From: Acidimicrobiales bacterium
GTDB taxonomy: Bacteria; Actinomycetota; Acidimicrobiia; Acidimicrobiales; SZUA-35
Length of the DNA stretch: 64,000 nucleotides
Reading direction: 5' to 3'
Assembly: GCA_024638815.1 (NCBI GenBank)
Contig: JAHEJM010000006.1
Span: 1-64,000 of the forward strand
Position 1 is the first letter of the stretch. Every line of letters starts with the position of its first letter. Shown piece after piece: positions 19,295 through 28,769 of this stretch. The translations under genes were made by a program, and so were the position numbers. The notes beneath the pieces were generated by a model. The model worked only from the letters and a program-made list of their open reading frames with translations, had not been told where the DNA came from and did no database searches.

Positions 19295-19804
19295 TCAGTT
19301 CAGCTCGGGGTGAGTTGAGGCCGACGCCGACCCTCGGGGAGAGTCCTTCGCGGTTGCGGTGACATCAACGACGTCACCACGATGGGCGGGGTTTCCGGTC
19401 GAGAACGGTGACCGTGGGGAGGCGGACCTCCGCAGCAGCGTCTCGAGCGATGAGATCGGATACAGGTGCTCCAGCCGGGATCCGACGACCGGTGCCAGCA
19501 ACCAACGAACCGGCGGAACGAACAACAACCCACCCAAAGCCGCGGTCAACAGGCCGGGCATGATCAACAGCCCGGCGCCGACCACCTGAAGTCCGGCGTC
19601 GACCAGGGGGCGGTCGGGGCCGGGAGATGTTTGGGGAACCAACAGGAGCGGAATCCGAGTGAACAGCAAACGGAATCCGAGCACGCTGCAGGCCAGCGCC
19701 ACCAGAACTACCAGAAACGGGTTGAACCGGCTAGCGGCAATGACAAAGAAGGCAAATTCAGCAAGAGTCGCCACGGCCAGAACCGAGGCGGACTTGGAGA
19801 ACAT
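19295..19804 (-). CDS. FxsA family membrane protein
   Basis: LAVATLAEFAFFVIA ... VDAGLQVVGAGLLIMPGLLTAALGGLLFVPPVRWLLAPVV. Confidence 0.8.
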   Translation of the reverse strand: MFSKSASVLAVATLAEFAFFVIAASRFNPFLVVLVALACSVLGFRLLFTRIPLLLVPQTSPGPDRPLVDAGLQVVGAGLLIMPGLLTAALGGLLFVPPVRWLLAPVVGSRLEHLYPISSLETLLRRSASPRSPFSTGNPAHRGDVVDVTATAKDSPRGSASASTHPELN

Positions 19805-19895
19805 CGACTCCAGTCTACCGGGCACCGGGCCCAAGTCGCTCCGTAGATGCCCGGAGAGGGCCCGATCGGGCCTGTGATCGGTAGCCTGAGCATCA

Positions 19896-21239
19896 GTGTC
19901 ACGCCCCCCCTCCGTCGATCAGCTGGCTCGTTCCCTAGCCCATCACGGTCTGCCCCACCCCGTGCTGGTCGAGGTTGCACGACGGGCCATTGCACTCGAT
20001 CGGGTCGACCACGCCGACGAACTGGCCCGCCGGCGGGCTCGCCGAATGCTGGTTCCCGTCATCAACGCCACCGGGGTGCTGCTCCACACCAATCTGGGTC
20101 GGGCTCCCCTGGCAGTGGAAACGGCCGCCACCTACACCAACCTCGAGTTGAACCTGGCCACCGGCAAGCGGGGCAGCCGCCAGGCTGCCATCGGCGAGCT
20201 CCTGGCCACCGCCTGCGGGGCCGAGGCGGCCATGGTCGTGAACAACTGTGCCGGAGCCGTGCTGTTGACCCTGGCCGCCCTGGCCCAAGGCCGGGGTGTG
20301 GCAGTGGGCCGGGGCGAGATGGTCGAGATCGGAGGCGGGTTCCGCATCCCCGACGTCATGAACCAATCGGGGGCCCATCTGGTCGAGGTCGGGACCACCA
20401 ACCGGTCCCGGCTGTCGGACTATGTGGCCGCCGCCCACGCCGGGTCACCGTCCGGGCCGGCCGTCACCTCGAACCCCGCGGCCGGCCTGGCCATGGTGCT
20501 GAAGGTCCACCGTTCCAACTACAAGATCGTGGGCTTCACCGAGGACGTCTCGGTCCGGGAGCTGGCAGCCAGTCCCGACATTGCCGTGCCGGTGGTGGCC
20601 GACATCGGCTCCGGGCTGCTCGACCGATCCTGCCCCTGGCTCGACGGGCCGCCCCCGGGCTGGTTGGCCGATGAACCGGCGGTACGCCAGACCCTGGGCG
20701 ACGGAGCCGACCTGGTGCTGTTCAGTGGCGACAAGCTGTTCGGGGGCCCCCAGGCCGGCATCATCGCCGGCCGCCGCGACCTGGTGGAACGTTGCGGACA
20801 CCACCCCTTGGCCCGGGCTCTGCGTCCGGGCTCGCTGGTGATCCACGCCCTGCAGCAGGTCACCTTGGCCTACCTCGACCGACGGGGCGAGGATATCCCG
20901 CTATGGCGCATGGTGGCCGCCACCACCGATGAACTCGAGCAGCGGTCAGAGGCCATCGTGGCCCGTATCGAGGCCCGGGCCGGCGCCTCGCAGCCGGCAC
21001 CCCTCTCCATCACGGCCGGTCCAACCGAGGCGGTCCCCGGCGGCGGCACACTGCCCACGGTCATCCTGCCCAGCCACGGGCTGAGGGTCGACGGCGACAT
21101 CACCGAGCAACTCCGAAACCGCGACCGCCCCATCATCGCCCGGGTCGAGGAAGCCAGCACCGTCATCGACCTCCGAACGGTGGATCGGCTCGACGACGCC
21201 GAACTCACCGCCGCGCTCATGAGCAGTTGTGGCCAATGA
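19896..21239 (+). CDS. selA: L-seryl-tRNA(Sec) selenium transferase
   Basis: VINATGVLLHTNLGRAPL, EIGGGFRIPDVMNQSGAHLVEVGTTNRSRLSDY, DLVLFSGDKLFGGPQAGIIAG. Confidence 0.96.
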   Translation: MSRPPSVDQLARSLAHHGLPHPVLVEVARRAIALDRVDHADELARRRARRMLVPVINATGVLLHTNLGRAPLAVETAATYTNLELNLATGKRGSRQAAIGELLATACGAEAAMVVNNCAGAVLLTLAALAQGRGVAVGRGEMVEIGGGFRIPDVMNQSGAHLVEVGTTNRSRLSDYVAAAHAGSPSGPAVTSNPAAGLAMVLKVHRSNYKIVGFTEDVSVRELAASPDIAVPVVADIGSGLLDRSCPWLDGPPPGWLADEPAVRQTLGDGADLVLFSGDKLFGGPQAGIIAGRRDLVERCGHHPLARALRPGSLVIHALQQVTLAYLDRRGEDIPLWRMVAATTDELEQRSEAIVARIEARAGASQPAPLSITAGPTEAVPGGGTLPTVILPSHGLRVDGDITEQLRNRDRPIIARVEEASTVIDLRTVDRLDDAELTAALMSSCGQ

Positions 21240-22954
21240 CCGTCATCGCCACTGCAGGACACGTCGACCACGGCAAGTCGACCTTGGTCAAGGCGCTCAC
21301 CGGTATCGACCCCGATCGCTGGGACGAGGAGAAGGCCCGCGGCCTCACCATCGATCTGGGCTTTGCCAACACCGTGCTGCCGTCGGGCCAACCGCTGTCG
21401 CTGGTGGACGTGCCCGGCCATGTGCGGTTCCTCCGCAACATGCTGGCCGGGGTGGGGAGCGTGGACGCCTGCCTGTTCGTGGTGGCCGCCACCGAGGGGT
21501 GGAAGCCCCAGTCGGAGGAGCATTTGCGCATCCTCGACCTGCTTGGTCTGCAGCATGGGGTGATTGCCCTGACCAAGGTCGACCAGGTCGATGACGACCT
21601 GCTGGAGCTGGCCCACCTCGATGTGGAGGAGCACGTGGTCGGCACCTTCCTGGCCGGCGCCGAGGTCATCGATGTCGCCGCCATCGAGCATCGGGGGGTG
21701 AACGAGGTTGCCGTCGCCCTGGACCGCCTCGTGGCCGGTGACACCGCTCATCGGGACGAACGCACCCCAAGACTATGGGTCGACCGCTCGTTCGCACCGG
21801 CCGGGGTGGGTACCGTGGTCACCGGCACGCTGACCGGCGCCTCGTTGTCGGTGGGCGACTCGCTGACCGTGGCCGGCGCCGGGCCCGATCGCCCGACGGT
21901 CCGCATCCGCGGCCTGCAAAGCCACCACCGGGATCTGGACCGGGTCGGCCCGGCCAACCGGGTGGCGGTGAACCTGGTGGGTATCAGCCACGGCGACATC
22001 GCCCGGGGCGATGTGCTGGTCGAGGAGCACGACTGGCACTTCACCACCACCGTCGACGCCGAATTGACCGTGCTCGACCGCCTCGACCACGCCGTGTCCC
22101 GGCGCGGCGCCTACGCCGCCTACATCGGCTCCGGCGAATTCCCGGTCCGGCTGCGGGTCATCGGGGCCGGTGAGATCGGCCCCGGCGAGCGAGGACCGGT
22201 TCGTCTCCATCTTCCCCGGCCCCTACCGCTGGTCCCCGGCGACCGCTTCATCCTGCGGGAGAGCGGTCGGTACGAGACCGTGGGCGGCGGCCATATCCTC
22301 GATGTCGATCCCGTGCTGCCGGCGTCCAGGGCCCGACCCGACCTGTCGGTGCAACGGGTGGTGGCCGAGCGAGGCTGGGTCAAGGCCGCGACCCTGACCC
22401 GACTGACCGGGCAGACGGTCGGACCCACCATCGGCGACTGGGTGGTCGATCCAACCGCCCTGGCTGAAACCACCGCCGAGGTGACCAAGGCGGTGGAAGC
22501 GGCGGGCGCCCTCGGCCTCGATCTGGCCGGCCTGGATGCCCGGCAACGGGCTGTGGTCGACAACGACGACACCTTCACCGTCGACAACGGACGAGTGACG
22601 ATCGGGCCTCGGGTCGATCCCCTGGCCGGTCACCCATGGATCGCCGAGCTGGAGGCCGAACCGTTCAGCCCCCCGGGCCCCGACGGCGTGGACCGGGGCG
22701 AGGTCAGGGAACTCGTCCGTCGCAGTCTGGTGGTGGAGCAGGACGGTGTCCACTTCGCCCCGGCGGCGGTCGAAAAGGCACGGCAGCTCCTGCGGTCACG
22801 CTTCGAGCAGCAGCCCGAGGGCCTGACCGTGGCCGAGATCCGGGACATGCTGCAAACGAGCAGGAAGTACGTTCTGGCCCTTTTGGCCTATCTGGACAAC
22901 AACGGCATGACCCGTCGGCGCGGCGACTTCCGCATTCCCGGGCCCCGCCTGTAG
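21236..22954 (+). CDS. selB: Selenocysteine-specific translation elongation factor
   Basis: GTPase motif TAGHVDHGKSTLVKALTGIDPDRWDEEKARGLTIDLGFA, DVPGHVRFLRNMLAGV; C-terminal winged helix region; ATG overlaps selA stop. Confidence 0.95.
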   Translation: MTVIATAGHVDHGKSTLVKALTGIDPDRWDEEKARGLTIDLGFANTVLPSGQPLSLVDVPGHVRFLRNMLAGVGSVDACLFVVAATEGWKPQSEEHLRILDLLGLQHGVIALTKVDQVDDDLLELAHLDVEEHVVGTFLAGAEVIDVAAIEHRGVNEVAVALDRLVAGDTAHRDERTPRLWVDRSFAPAGVGTVVTGTLTGASLSVGDSLTVAGAGPDRPTVRIRGLQSHHRDLDRVGPANRVAVNLVGISHGDIARGDVLVEEHDWHFTTTVDAELTVLDRLDHAVSRRGAYAAYIGSGEFPVRLRVIGAGEIGPGERGPVRLHLPRPLPLVPGDRFILRESGRYETVGGGHILDVDPVLPASRARPDLSVQRVVAERGWVKAATLTRLTGQTVGPTIGDWVVDPTALAETTAEVTKAVEAAGALGLDLAGLDARQRAVVDNDDTFTVDNGRVTIGPRVDPLAGHPWIAELEAEPFSPPGPDGVDRGEVRELVRRSLVVEQDGVHFAPAAVEKARQLLRSRFEQQPEGLTVAEIRDMLQTSRKYVLALLAYLDNNGMTRRRGDFRIPGPRL

Positions 22955-22976
22955 GTCGACGGGGCCAGGCCGGGTC

Positions 22977-23294
22977 CTAGGCGCCGGTGTTGGCGGCGAG
23001 CACCAGTTCCTTGCGCTCCTTGGCCGTCAAGCCGCCCCAGATGCCGTGCTGTTCGCCGATGTTGAGGGCGTAATCACGGCATTGACGCAGCACCGGGCAT
23101 TGCTCGCAGATCTCCTTGGCCCGAGCCTCCCGCCGACGCTTGTCGATCCGACGCTCGAGGCGGGACGGAGGGAAGAAGATGGCGTGATTCGGGCCCTTGC
23201 ACGCCGCCTTGTCCTGCCACTCACTCCGATCGAGACCACCAGAACGGCCCAGCTCGATCACCCGGCTCGCATTCAGTGGATGCCTGACGGCCAC
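22977..23294 (-). CDS. WhiB-family transcriptional regulator
   Basis: Four Cys (AACKG ... CEQCPVLRQC) and GIWGGLTAKER. Confidence 0.93.
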   Translation of the reverse strand: MAVRHPLNASRVIELGRSGGLDRSEWQDKAACKGPNHAIFFPPSRLERRIDKRRREARAKEICEQCPVLRQCRDYALNIGEQHGIWGGLTAKERKELVLAANTGA

Positions 23295-23463
23295 AATGAC
23301 GTCCCCCTTTGTCCGTTTGTGACGATTTTTTCCTTATTCCAGAGAGTCCGCATTCCCGGAGATTGTCGAACCCTGGTCGTTGCCCAACAATCTATCCCGG
23401 TCGTTCGACAACCCACGTGATGGCGCAGCGTACCGTATGGAGTGAACGGGTCAACAGGTAAAC

Positions 23464-24855
23464 CTACCGTTTCTCCCGGTAGTCCCTGGCGCCACCCTCC
23501 TCGGGTTCGACCTCCAGCAGCAGCCGACTGATTCCCACCACCCGGACCCGGCCCCCCTTCTCCACCGGGGTGGCCCGATTGGTGAAGGCTCGCCAGGTCA
23601 CTTCTCGGATTTTGACCGTGCCCTCCGGATCGACCCCGGTCACCGCCTCACCCAACTCGCCGATCATCCATTGACGACCGATGGTGGGGGTCGAGAAGCG
23701 GGTTCGAACCATGGACGGCATACCGGTGTAGGCATAGAGCACGGCACCGATGATGGCGGCCAGGGCCGTGATCCACGACATGGTCACCCCGTCATAGAGG
23801 AACCAGGTGCCGACGACGAAGCCGACCAGCCCGACGATGGTGTAGAACCGGGGCACGTTGGTCTGGATGTCGATGGCGAGGAAGAACATGCTCACCAGCA
23901 GCAGGGCGATGGCCCACCATCGTGTGGGAAGGGAGGCCAACCCGTAGCCGCCCAGTGCGAGTAGGACCGCTCCGATCACGCCGGCCACGCCTACACCGGC
24001 CACGAACAGCTCGAAGACCAGGATGGCCAAGCCCATGGTGAAGAACAGATAGGCCACCTCGGGGCTGCCCACCGTGTGGAACATCTGGGATGTCAACGGC
24101 AGGCCGGTGAGGAAGACCGAGCTCCGAGGCACGGTGGCGATGGTCCCGTCGGCGTTGCGGCAGACGAAGACTTCGAAGCCGTCGAATTGGGCTGCGAAGG
24201 CACCGATGGACACGATGTCGGACAGGGGACCCACGGCCAATCCGGCCTGGACCGCCTCGTCGGCCGAGAACACCGAGGTTTCCAGCCGGGTGGACGCGTC
24301 GCCAAACGGTTCACCCCAGTCCGCCGGAAGGCGGCGGGTTCCGGTGGCTCCGATGGTGGAGTTGGGAGTGATGGCGATGCGGTCGGCAACCGTGGCCAGC
24401 TCGGCCGCTCCCCCTCGAGCCGTCGAACCCGACTGACCGACCCAGAGCCCGATAGGCAGTCGGGAGTCCCTCAGACGGCTGGCGAACTCGACGAACTCGG
24501 CGTCGTTCAGCACCGAACCCCTGCTGTTGACCCGGAGCACGAAGCCGATGGTGTTGTCATCGGCCTCGGCCCGGGACAGCTCGTCGAGCACGTAATCGGC
24601 GACCACCGGGTCGATCAATCCGGCCACCTTGACCACTCGGATCCGGGAGTCGGCGACGGGCACCGTGGACAGATCGGTGGGACAGGACTCGATCTCCTCG
24701 GTCGAACCGGAGCCCTCCTGGGCCGCAGCCGGCGTCGTCATCGCAAGCGTGGCCGACAGCGCGGCCAGGACCAGCAGGCCGAATGCCACAGTCAGCGAAG
24801 GGAGGCGAACCAGTAGCCTCGAAGTTGGTGACTGCGCAAGACTTTTTCGCCGCAT
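23464..24855 (-). CDS. NfeD-family membrane-bound ClpP-class protease-like protein (start uncertain)
   Basis: Signal peptide; IRVVKVAGLIDPVVADYVLDELSRAEADD; multi-TM plus C-terminal OB-like domain. Confidence 0.8.
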   Translation of the reverse strand: MRRKSLAQSPTSRLLVRLPSLTVAFGLLVLAALSATLAMTTPAAAQEGSGSTEEIESCPTDLSTVPVADSRIRVVKVAGLIDPVVADYVLDELSRAEADDNTIGFVLRVNSRGSVLNDAEFVEFASRLRDSRLPIGLWVGQSGSTARGGAAELATVADRIAITPNSTIGATGTRRLPADWGEPFGDASTRLETSVFSADEAVQAGLAVGPLSDIVSIGAFAAQFDGFEVFVCRNADGTIATVPRSSVFLTGLPLTSQMFHTVGSPEVAYLFFTMGLAILVFELFVAGVGVAGVIGAVLLALGGYGLASLPTRWWAIALLLVSMFFLAIDIQTNVPRFYTIVGLVGFVVGTWFLYDGVTMSWITALAAIIGAVLYAYTGMPSMVRTRFSTPTIGRQWMIGELGEAVTGVDPEGTVKIREVTWRAFTNRATPVEKGGRVRVVGISRLLLEVEPEEGGARDYREKR

Positions 24856-25799
24856 CCAATGTCCTCATCGTGGCCGGCAAGGGCGGGGTCGGGAAAACTA
24901 CGGTTGGGGCCTGCCTGGCCGTGGCCGCTGCCCGTGCCGGATTCGACACCTTGCTCATCGAACTGGAGGGGTTCAGCCATCTGGCCCGGACGTTGCAGGT
25001 TGGTTCTCTAGGCTACGAGCCCCGAACCGTGAACCACCACGGCCGGGCCACCGAAACCGACTCCAGCGGTCGGCTGCGAGCCATGCAGCTGCGACCGGAG
25101 GAGGCGCTGGCCGACTACCTCGATCGCACCGGAATGGGTCCGCTGATCAACCGGGTCAGTCGGGCCGGTGCCATCGAAGTGGTCACCGCCGCCGCGCCCG
25201 GTATCCGCGATCTGGTCACCTTGGGAAAGATCCGTCAGATGGAACAGGCCGGGGTGGCCGATCTGATCGTGGTCGATGCCCCGGCGTCGGGCCATGCCAT
25301 CACCTTCCTCACCTGCGCCGAGGCCATGGCCGCGTCGTCCAACTCCGGCCCCATTCGGGAGCAGGCCGACCAGGTCCTGGCCATGCTGGGGGACGACACC
25401 CGGTGCCAGGTCATGTTGGTGACATTGCCCGAGGAGACGCCGGTGTCGGAGACGGTGGAAACGGCCTTCGCCATCGAGGACCGGGTTGGCCTCAAGCTCG
25501 GCCCGGTGGTGGTCAACAGCGTGTGGCCGACCATCGATGGGCTGGAGCGTCGGCTGGCCGAGGTCGGCGACAACACCCGCGTCGACCCGGCCCTGATCGC
25601 CGCCGCCCGGTTCCGGCTCGACCGCCAGGCCGACCAGAACACCCAGATCGACCGCCTGGCCCGGGAGCTGCCCCTGTCTCAGATCACGCTGCCCCATCTG
25701 TTCCGGGCCGATATGGATCTCGCCGCCATCGACGAGCTGGCCGACGCCCTCACCGATCAGGTCGACATCATTCCTCCGCCCGAACCGACCGGCTCATGA
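24828..25799 (+). CDS. ArsA/GET3-type ATPase, first of a tandem pair
   Basis: VLIVAGKGGVGKTTVGACLA, LIVVDAPASGHAITFLTCAEAM. Confidence 0.88.
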   Translation: MTAQDFFAASNVLIVAGKGGVGKTTVGACLAVAAARAGFDTLLIELEGFSHLARTLQVGSLGYEPRTVNHHGRATETDSSGRLRAMQLRPEEALADYLDRTGMGPLINRVSRAGAIEVVTAAAPGIRDLVTLGKIRQMEQAGVADLIVVDAPASGHAITFLTCAEAMAASSNSGPIREQADQVLAMLGDDTRCQVMLVTLPEETPVSETVETAFAIEDRVGLKLGPVVVNSVWPTIDGLERRLAEVGDNTRVDPALIAAARFRLDRQADQNTQIDRLARELPLSQITLPHLFRADMDLAAIDELADALTDQVDIIPPPEPTGS

Positions 25800-26911
25800 T
25801 CACGCTACATCGGGTGACGGTGTGCCTGGGGTCGGGCGGAGTGGGCAAGACCACGGTGGCCGCCGCCCTGGCCCTGGCCATGGCCGAACGGGGCGAACGG
25901 GTGGTGGTGTTGACCATCGACCCGGCTCGACGCCTGGCCGACGCCCTGGGCCTGCAGGACGGGTTGGGTAACGAGCCCGCCCTGGTTCGGCGCTGGGACG
26001 ACACCGGCGGCGAGCTGTGGGCGACCATGCTCGACCCGGCCGAGACTTTCCGAAACGTGGTGCAAACCGAATCGACGTCGGACGAGCAGGCACGAACCAT
26101 CATGGCCAACAGCCTCTTCACCAACCTGGTCACATCCCTGTCGGGTACGAACGAATACATGGCGGCCGAGCGACTCCATCAGCTCCACAGCGATGAGCGA
26201 TTCGATCGGGTGGTGGTCGACACCCCACCGTCGCGCCACGGGATCGACTTCCTGGAAAGCCCGGGTCGCCTCTATCGATTCGTCAACCACCGCCTGTACC
26301 GGTCGGTGTTCGCTCCCACCACCAGCCTGTTGCGTACCGTCTCGGCCGGCAGTCAGATGATACTTCGATTGCTGGGCCGGATCGTCGGAAGCCGGCTGGT
26401 CGACGATGTCATCACCTTCTTCGCCAACTTCCAGGGACTGGATCAGGGATTCCGGCGTAGGGCCGAGGCCATCGAAGAGGTTCTCGACACCGAGACCTCA
26501 TTCGTCCTGGTCGCCTCTCCCCGGGCCCAGCCGTTGGAGGAGGCTCGCTGGATCGTTGACCGGCTGAAGCCTCCACTGTCGGTGGTGGTGATGAACCGGC
26601 TGTGTCCGGTGGACGCCGCCGGGGCCGGCGGCGGGGCCGGGGCCGAAGGCGGTGAGGACCGGACCGACTTCGACACCGATCCCCTGGTCCGAAATCTTCG
26701 GGAGCTGGCCGCACTTGCCGTTCAGGAACAGCAGTTGACGGACGAGTTCATAGCTGATGTGAGAGGCAACGGCGATAACGCCGATGCGTCGACCATTCAG
26801 ATCTGGGAACAGGGCACCCCGGTCAGCGATCTCGACGACATCGAGCGGATCTCGGATGCGCTGTCGGCCGCTATGACCGGAAGCGGCGGCGGTGACGGGT
26901 CAGCCGCCTGA
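25796..26911 (+). CDS. ArsA/GET3-type ATPase, second of a tandem pair
   Basis: VCLGSGGVGKTTVAAALALAMAERGERVVVLTIDPARRLADALGL; VVVDTPPSRHGIDFLESP; ATGA overlap with upstream gene. Confidence 0.88.
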   Translation: MITLHRVTVCLGSGGVGKTTVAAALALAMAERGERVVVLTIDPARRLADALGLQDGLGNEPALVRRWDDTGGELWATMLDPAETFRNVVQTESTSDEQARTIMANSLFTNLVTSLSGTNEYMAAERLHQLHSDERFDRVVVDTPPSRHGIDFLESPGRLYRFVNHRLYRSVFAPTTSLLRTVSAGSQMILRLLGRIVGSRLVDDVITFFANFQGLDQGFRRRAEAIEEVLDTETSFVLVASPRAQPLEEARWIVDRLKPPLSVVVMNRLCPVDAAGAGGGAGAEGGEDRTDFDTDPLVRNLRELAALAVQEQQLTDEFIADVRGNGDNADASTIQIWEQGTPVSDLDDIERISDALSAAMTGSGGGDGSAA

Positions 26912-27256
26912 TTCGTCCCCCGCCGCTTCGAGGGCGGCCTCCGCCTCCTCCACCGACTCGGTGACCGGGACGATGCGATCGAATCCGGTGGTGTGGAGCA
27001 GACGGGTCAGGGCGGGCCGGGTGCAGGCCACGGCCACGGCCCCGTCGGCCTCCCGAGCCCGGCGGATACCGCCGATGAGCGCGCCCAGCCCGGCCGAGTC
27101 CATGAACGGAACTTCGGACAGATCGATCAGGAGGTGACGTTCCCCGGCCAGCTTCGACAGGGCTTCACGGAAGGCGCCGACCGTGTACGCGTCCAGTTCG
27201 CCCGACGGGCGACAAAGCGTATAGTTTTCGGTTTCTTCGATATGGATCTCGAGCAT
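26900..27256 (-). CDS. STAS-domain anti-sigma factor antagonist
   Basis: HLLIDLSEVPFMDSAGLGALIGGIRRAR. Confidence 0.88.
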   Translation of the reverse strand: MLEIHIEETENYTLCRPSGELDAYTVGAFREALSKLAGERHLLIDLSEVPFMDSAGLGALIGGIRRAREADGAVAVACTRPALTRLLHTTGFDRIVPVTESVEEAEAALEAAGDESGG

Positions 27257-27463
27257 CGGCGTTCCCCGTGCCTTTCCGTCGGCGCTGTGTCGGATCATCG
27301 GGTCACCGCATGGATTCGAGCCGGTGGGCCCGCCGTCCGGGGTGGAGCCGTGGTGATCAACGTGCGAATCGATCGCGATCCGCATGGGCGATCGTATCGC
27401 CGATTTGAAGCGGAGTGAACTTCGCAGGTCGGCGCGAGGTCGTAACTATGTAGCATTGGGATT

Positions 27464-27871
27464 GTGACCATCGTGCTGCTCGCAACCGATTCCGACAGCC
27501 TGGCGGCCGAAGTGGACGCCACACTGGCCAATGACGACACCGACGTTCTCCGGGTTCGCAGGGGCCAGGATGTCCTGCCGGTGGTCAAGGCCAAGGATCC
27601 GCAGTTGGTGTTGCTCGACCTCCAAATCGGAAACATGGGCGGCATCGCCGCCTGCCTGGCCATTCGTCAGGAGGAGGGAGCGGGACGCCTCGAACCGCGA
27701 CCGGTCGGGCTGTTGCTCGATCGCTCCGTCGATGTCTTCCTGGCCCAGGAGTCACGGGCCGACGGCTGGCTGATCAAGCCAATCGATTCGCTACGGCTCC
27801 GCCGCCTGGCCAAGGCGCTCCAGACCGGCGGCAGCTACCACGAGGGAGTCGAAGACCGGATCACGGTATGA
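27464..27871 (+). CDS. Response-regulator receiver-like domain protein
   Basis: VTIVLLATDSDSLAAEV ... PQLVLLDLQIGNMGGIAACLAIR ... GWLIKPIDSLRL. Confidence 0.75.
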   Translation: MTIVLLATDSDSLAAEVDATLANDDTDVLRVRRGQDVLPVVKAKDPQLVLLDLQIGNMGGIAACLAIRQEEGAGRLEPRPVGLLLDRSVDVFLAQESRADGWLIKPIDSLRLRRLAKALQTGGSYHEGVEDRITV

Positions 27872-27923
27872 AAAGTCGATCCGTGGCCGAGAATTCACGA
27901 TAGGATCGGAATCCGTCAACCAT

Positions 27924-27997
27924 CGGGTTGTGGCGCAGGTTGGTAGCGCGCCTCGTTCGGGACGAGGAGGTCGGGAGTTCAAATCTCCCCAACCCGA
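27924..27997 (+). tRNA. tRNA-Pro (anticodon CGG)
   Basis: Acceptor CGGGTTG/CAACCCG+A, anticodon arm CCTCG-TTCGGGA-CGAGG, T arm GGGAG-TTCAAAT-CTCCC. Confidence 0.95.
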
Positions 27998-28062
27998 CGC
28001 AGTATGTACGCCGGAGGCGTTCATACCGGAGTCCCTGGCTCCAAACTCTCAGCCATGACGTC

Positions 28063-28090
28063 AACAGCGACCACCTTGGTGGTCGCTGTT
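28063..28090 (+). terminator. Palindromic hairpin downstream of tRNA-Pro
   Basis: AACAGCGACCACC-TT-GGTGGTCGCTGTT, perfect 13-bp inverted repeat, no clear U-tract. Confidence 0.5.
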
Positions 28091-28200
28091 GTTGCGACTC
28101 GTGCCGGCTCCTAGCAAACCTGCATTGCTCGCTTGATGATCAATTCTAGCCGCCGGACTGCAGCCAGGTCATATCCCGGCGGCTGCGATGGTCCTCCGTC

Positions 28201-28455
28201 TCAGGGAGCCGGCTTCAGGAAGCCTTGGCGGATTCCGAGCCAGAGCAACCCCGCCGCCACCAGCGCCGCAATGATGATGGCCAGGAAACCGTTGACCCCG
28301 CCCAGCACCAGGCCGACGATGAACGCCGACACCACGCCAAGACCGATGGTCTTCGCGATGCCGATGTCCTGGCCGCCCGGCAGAATGAGCCGACCGAGTG
28401 CCCCGACGATGGCGCCCGTGATCACGGCTCCGATTACCCATCCGATGAATCCCAC
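28201..28455 (-). CDS. GlsB/YeaQ/YmgE family stress-response membrane protein
   Basis: MGFIGWVIGAVITGAIVGALGRLILPGGQDIG. Confidence 0.88.
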   Translation of the reverse strand: MGFIGWVIGAVITGAIVGALGRLILPGGQDIGIAKTIGLGVVSAFIVGLVLGGVNGFLAIIIAALVAAGLLWLGIRQGFLKPAP

Positions 28456-28769
28456 TTTGTCCTCCGTAGACGAGAAGATGACGAGATCTTACTACCAGGT
28501 GAAGCGACATCGGCACAACTGCGTAAGCTGCTGAAAGTGCTTTGTTTAAGGCTGTTTGAGCGGGCCGGACGACGAAAACCCGCCTGGCGAGGGCACATTT
28601 GGCACCAAGGCGGTCATGTGTTGCAGTTCTGCGATCATTGTTCGCCGAACGTACGGGACCGAGGCCCTGGGCCAAATGGAGGGTTCATACCGAGGCAGCC
28701 ATCATCGTTCCCGGGCCCTGACCCGCCCGCCTCGATCCGAGGCCCGGTTCCGGCCTGAAGTAGAGTGAG

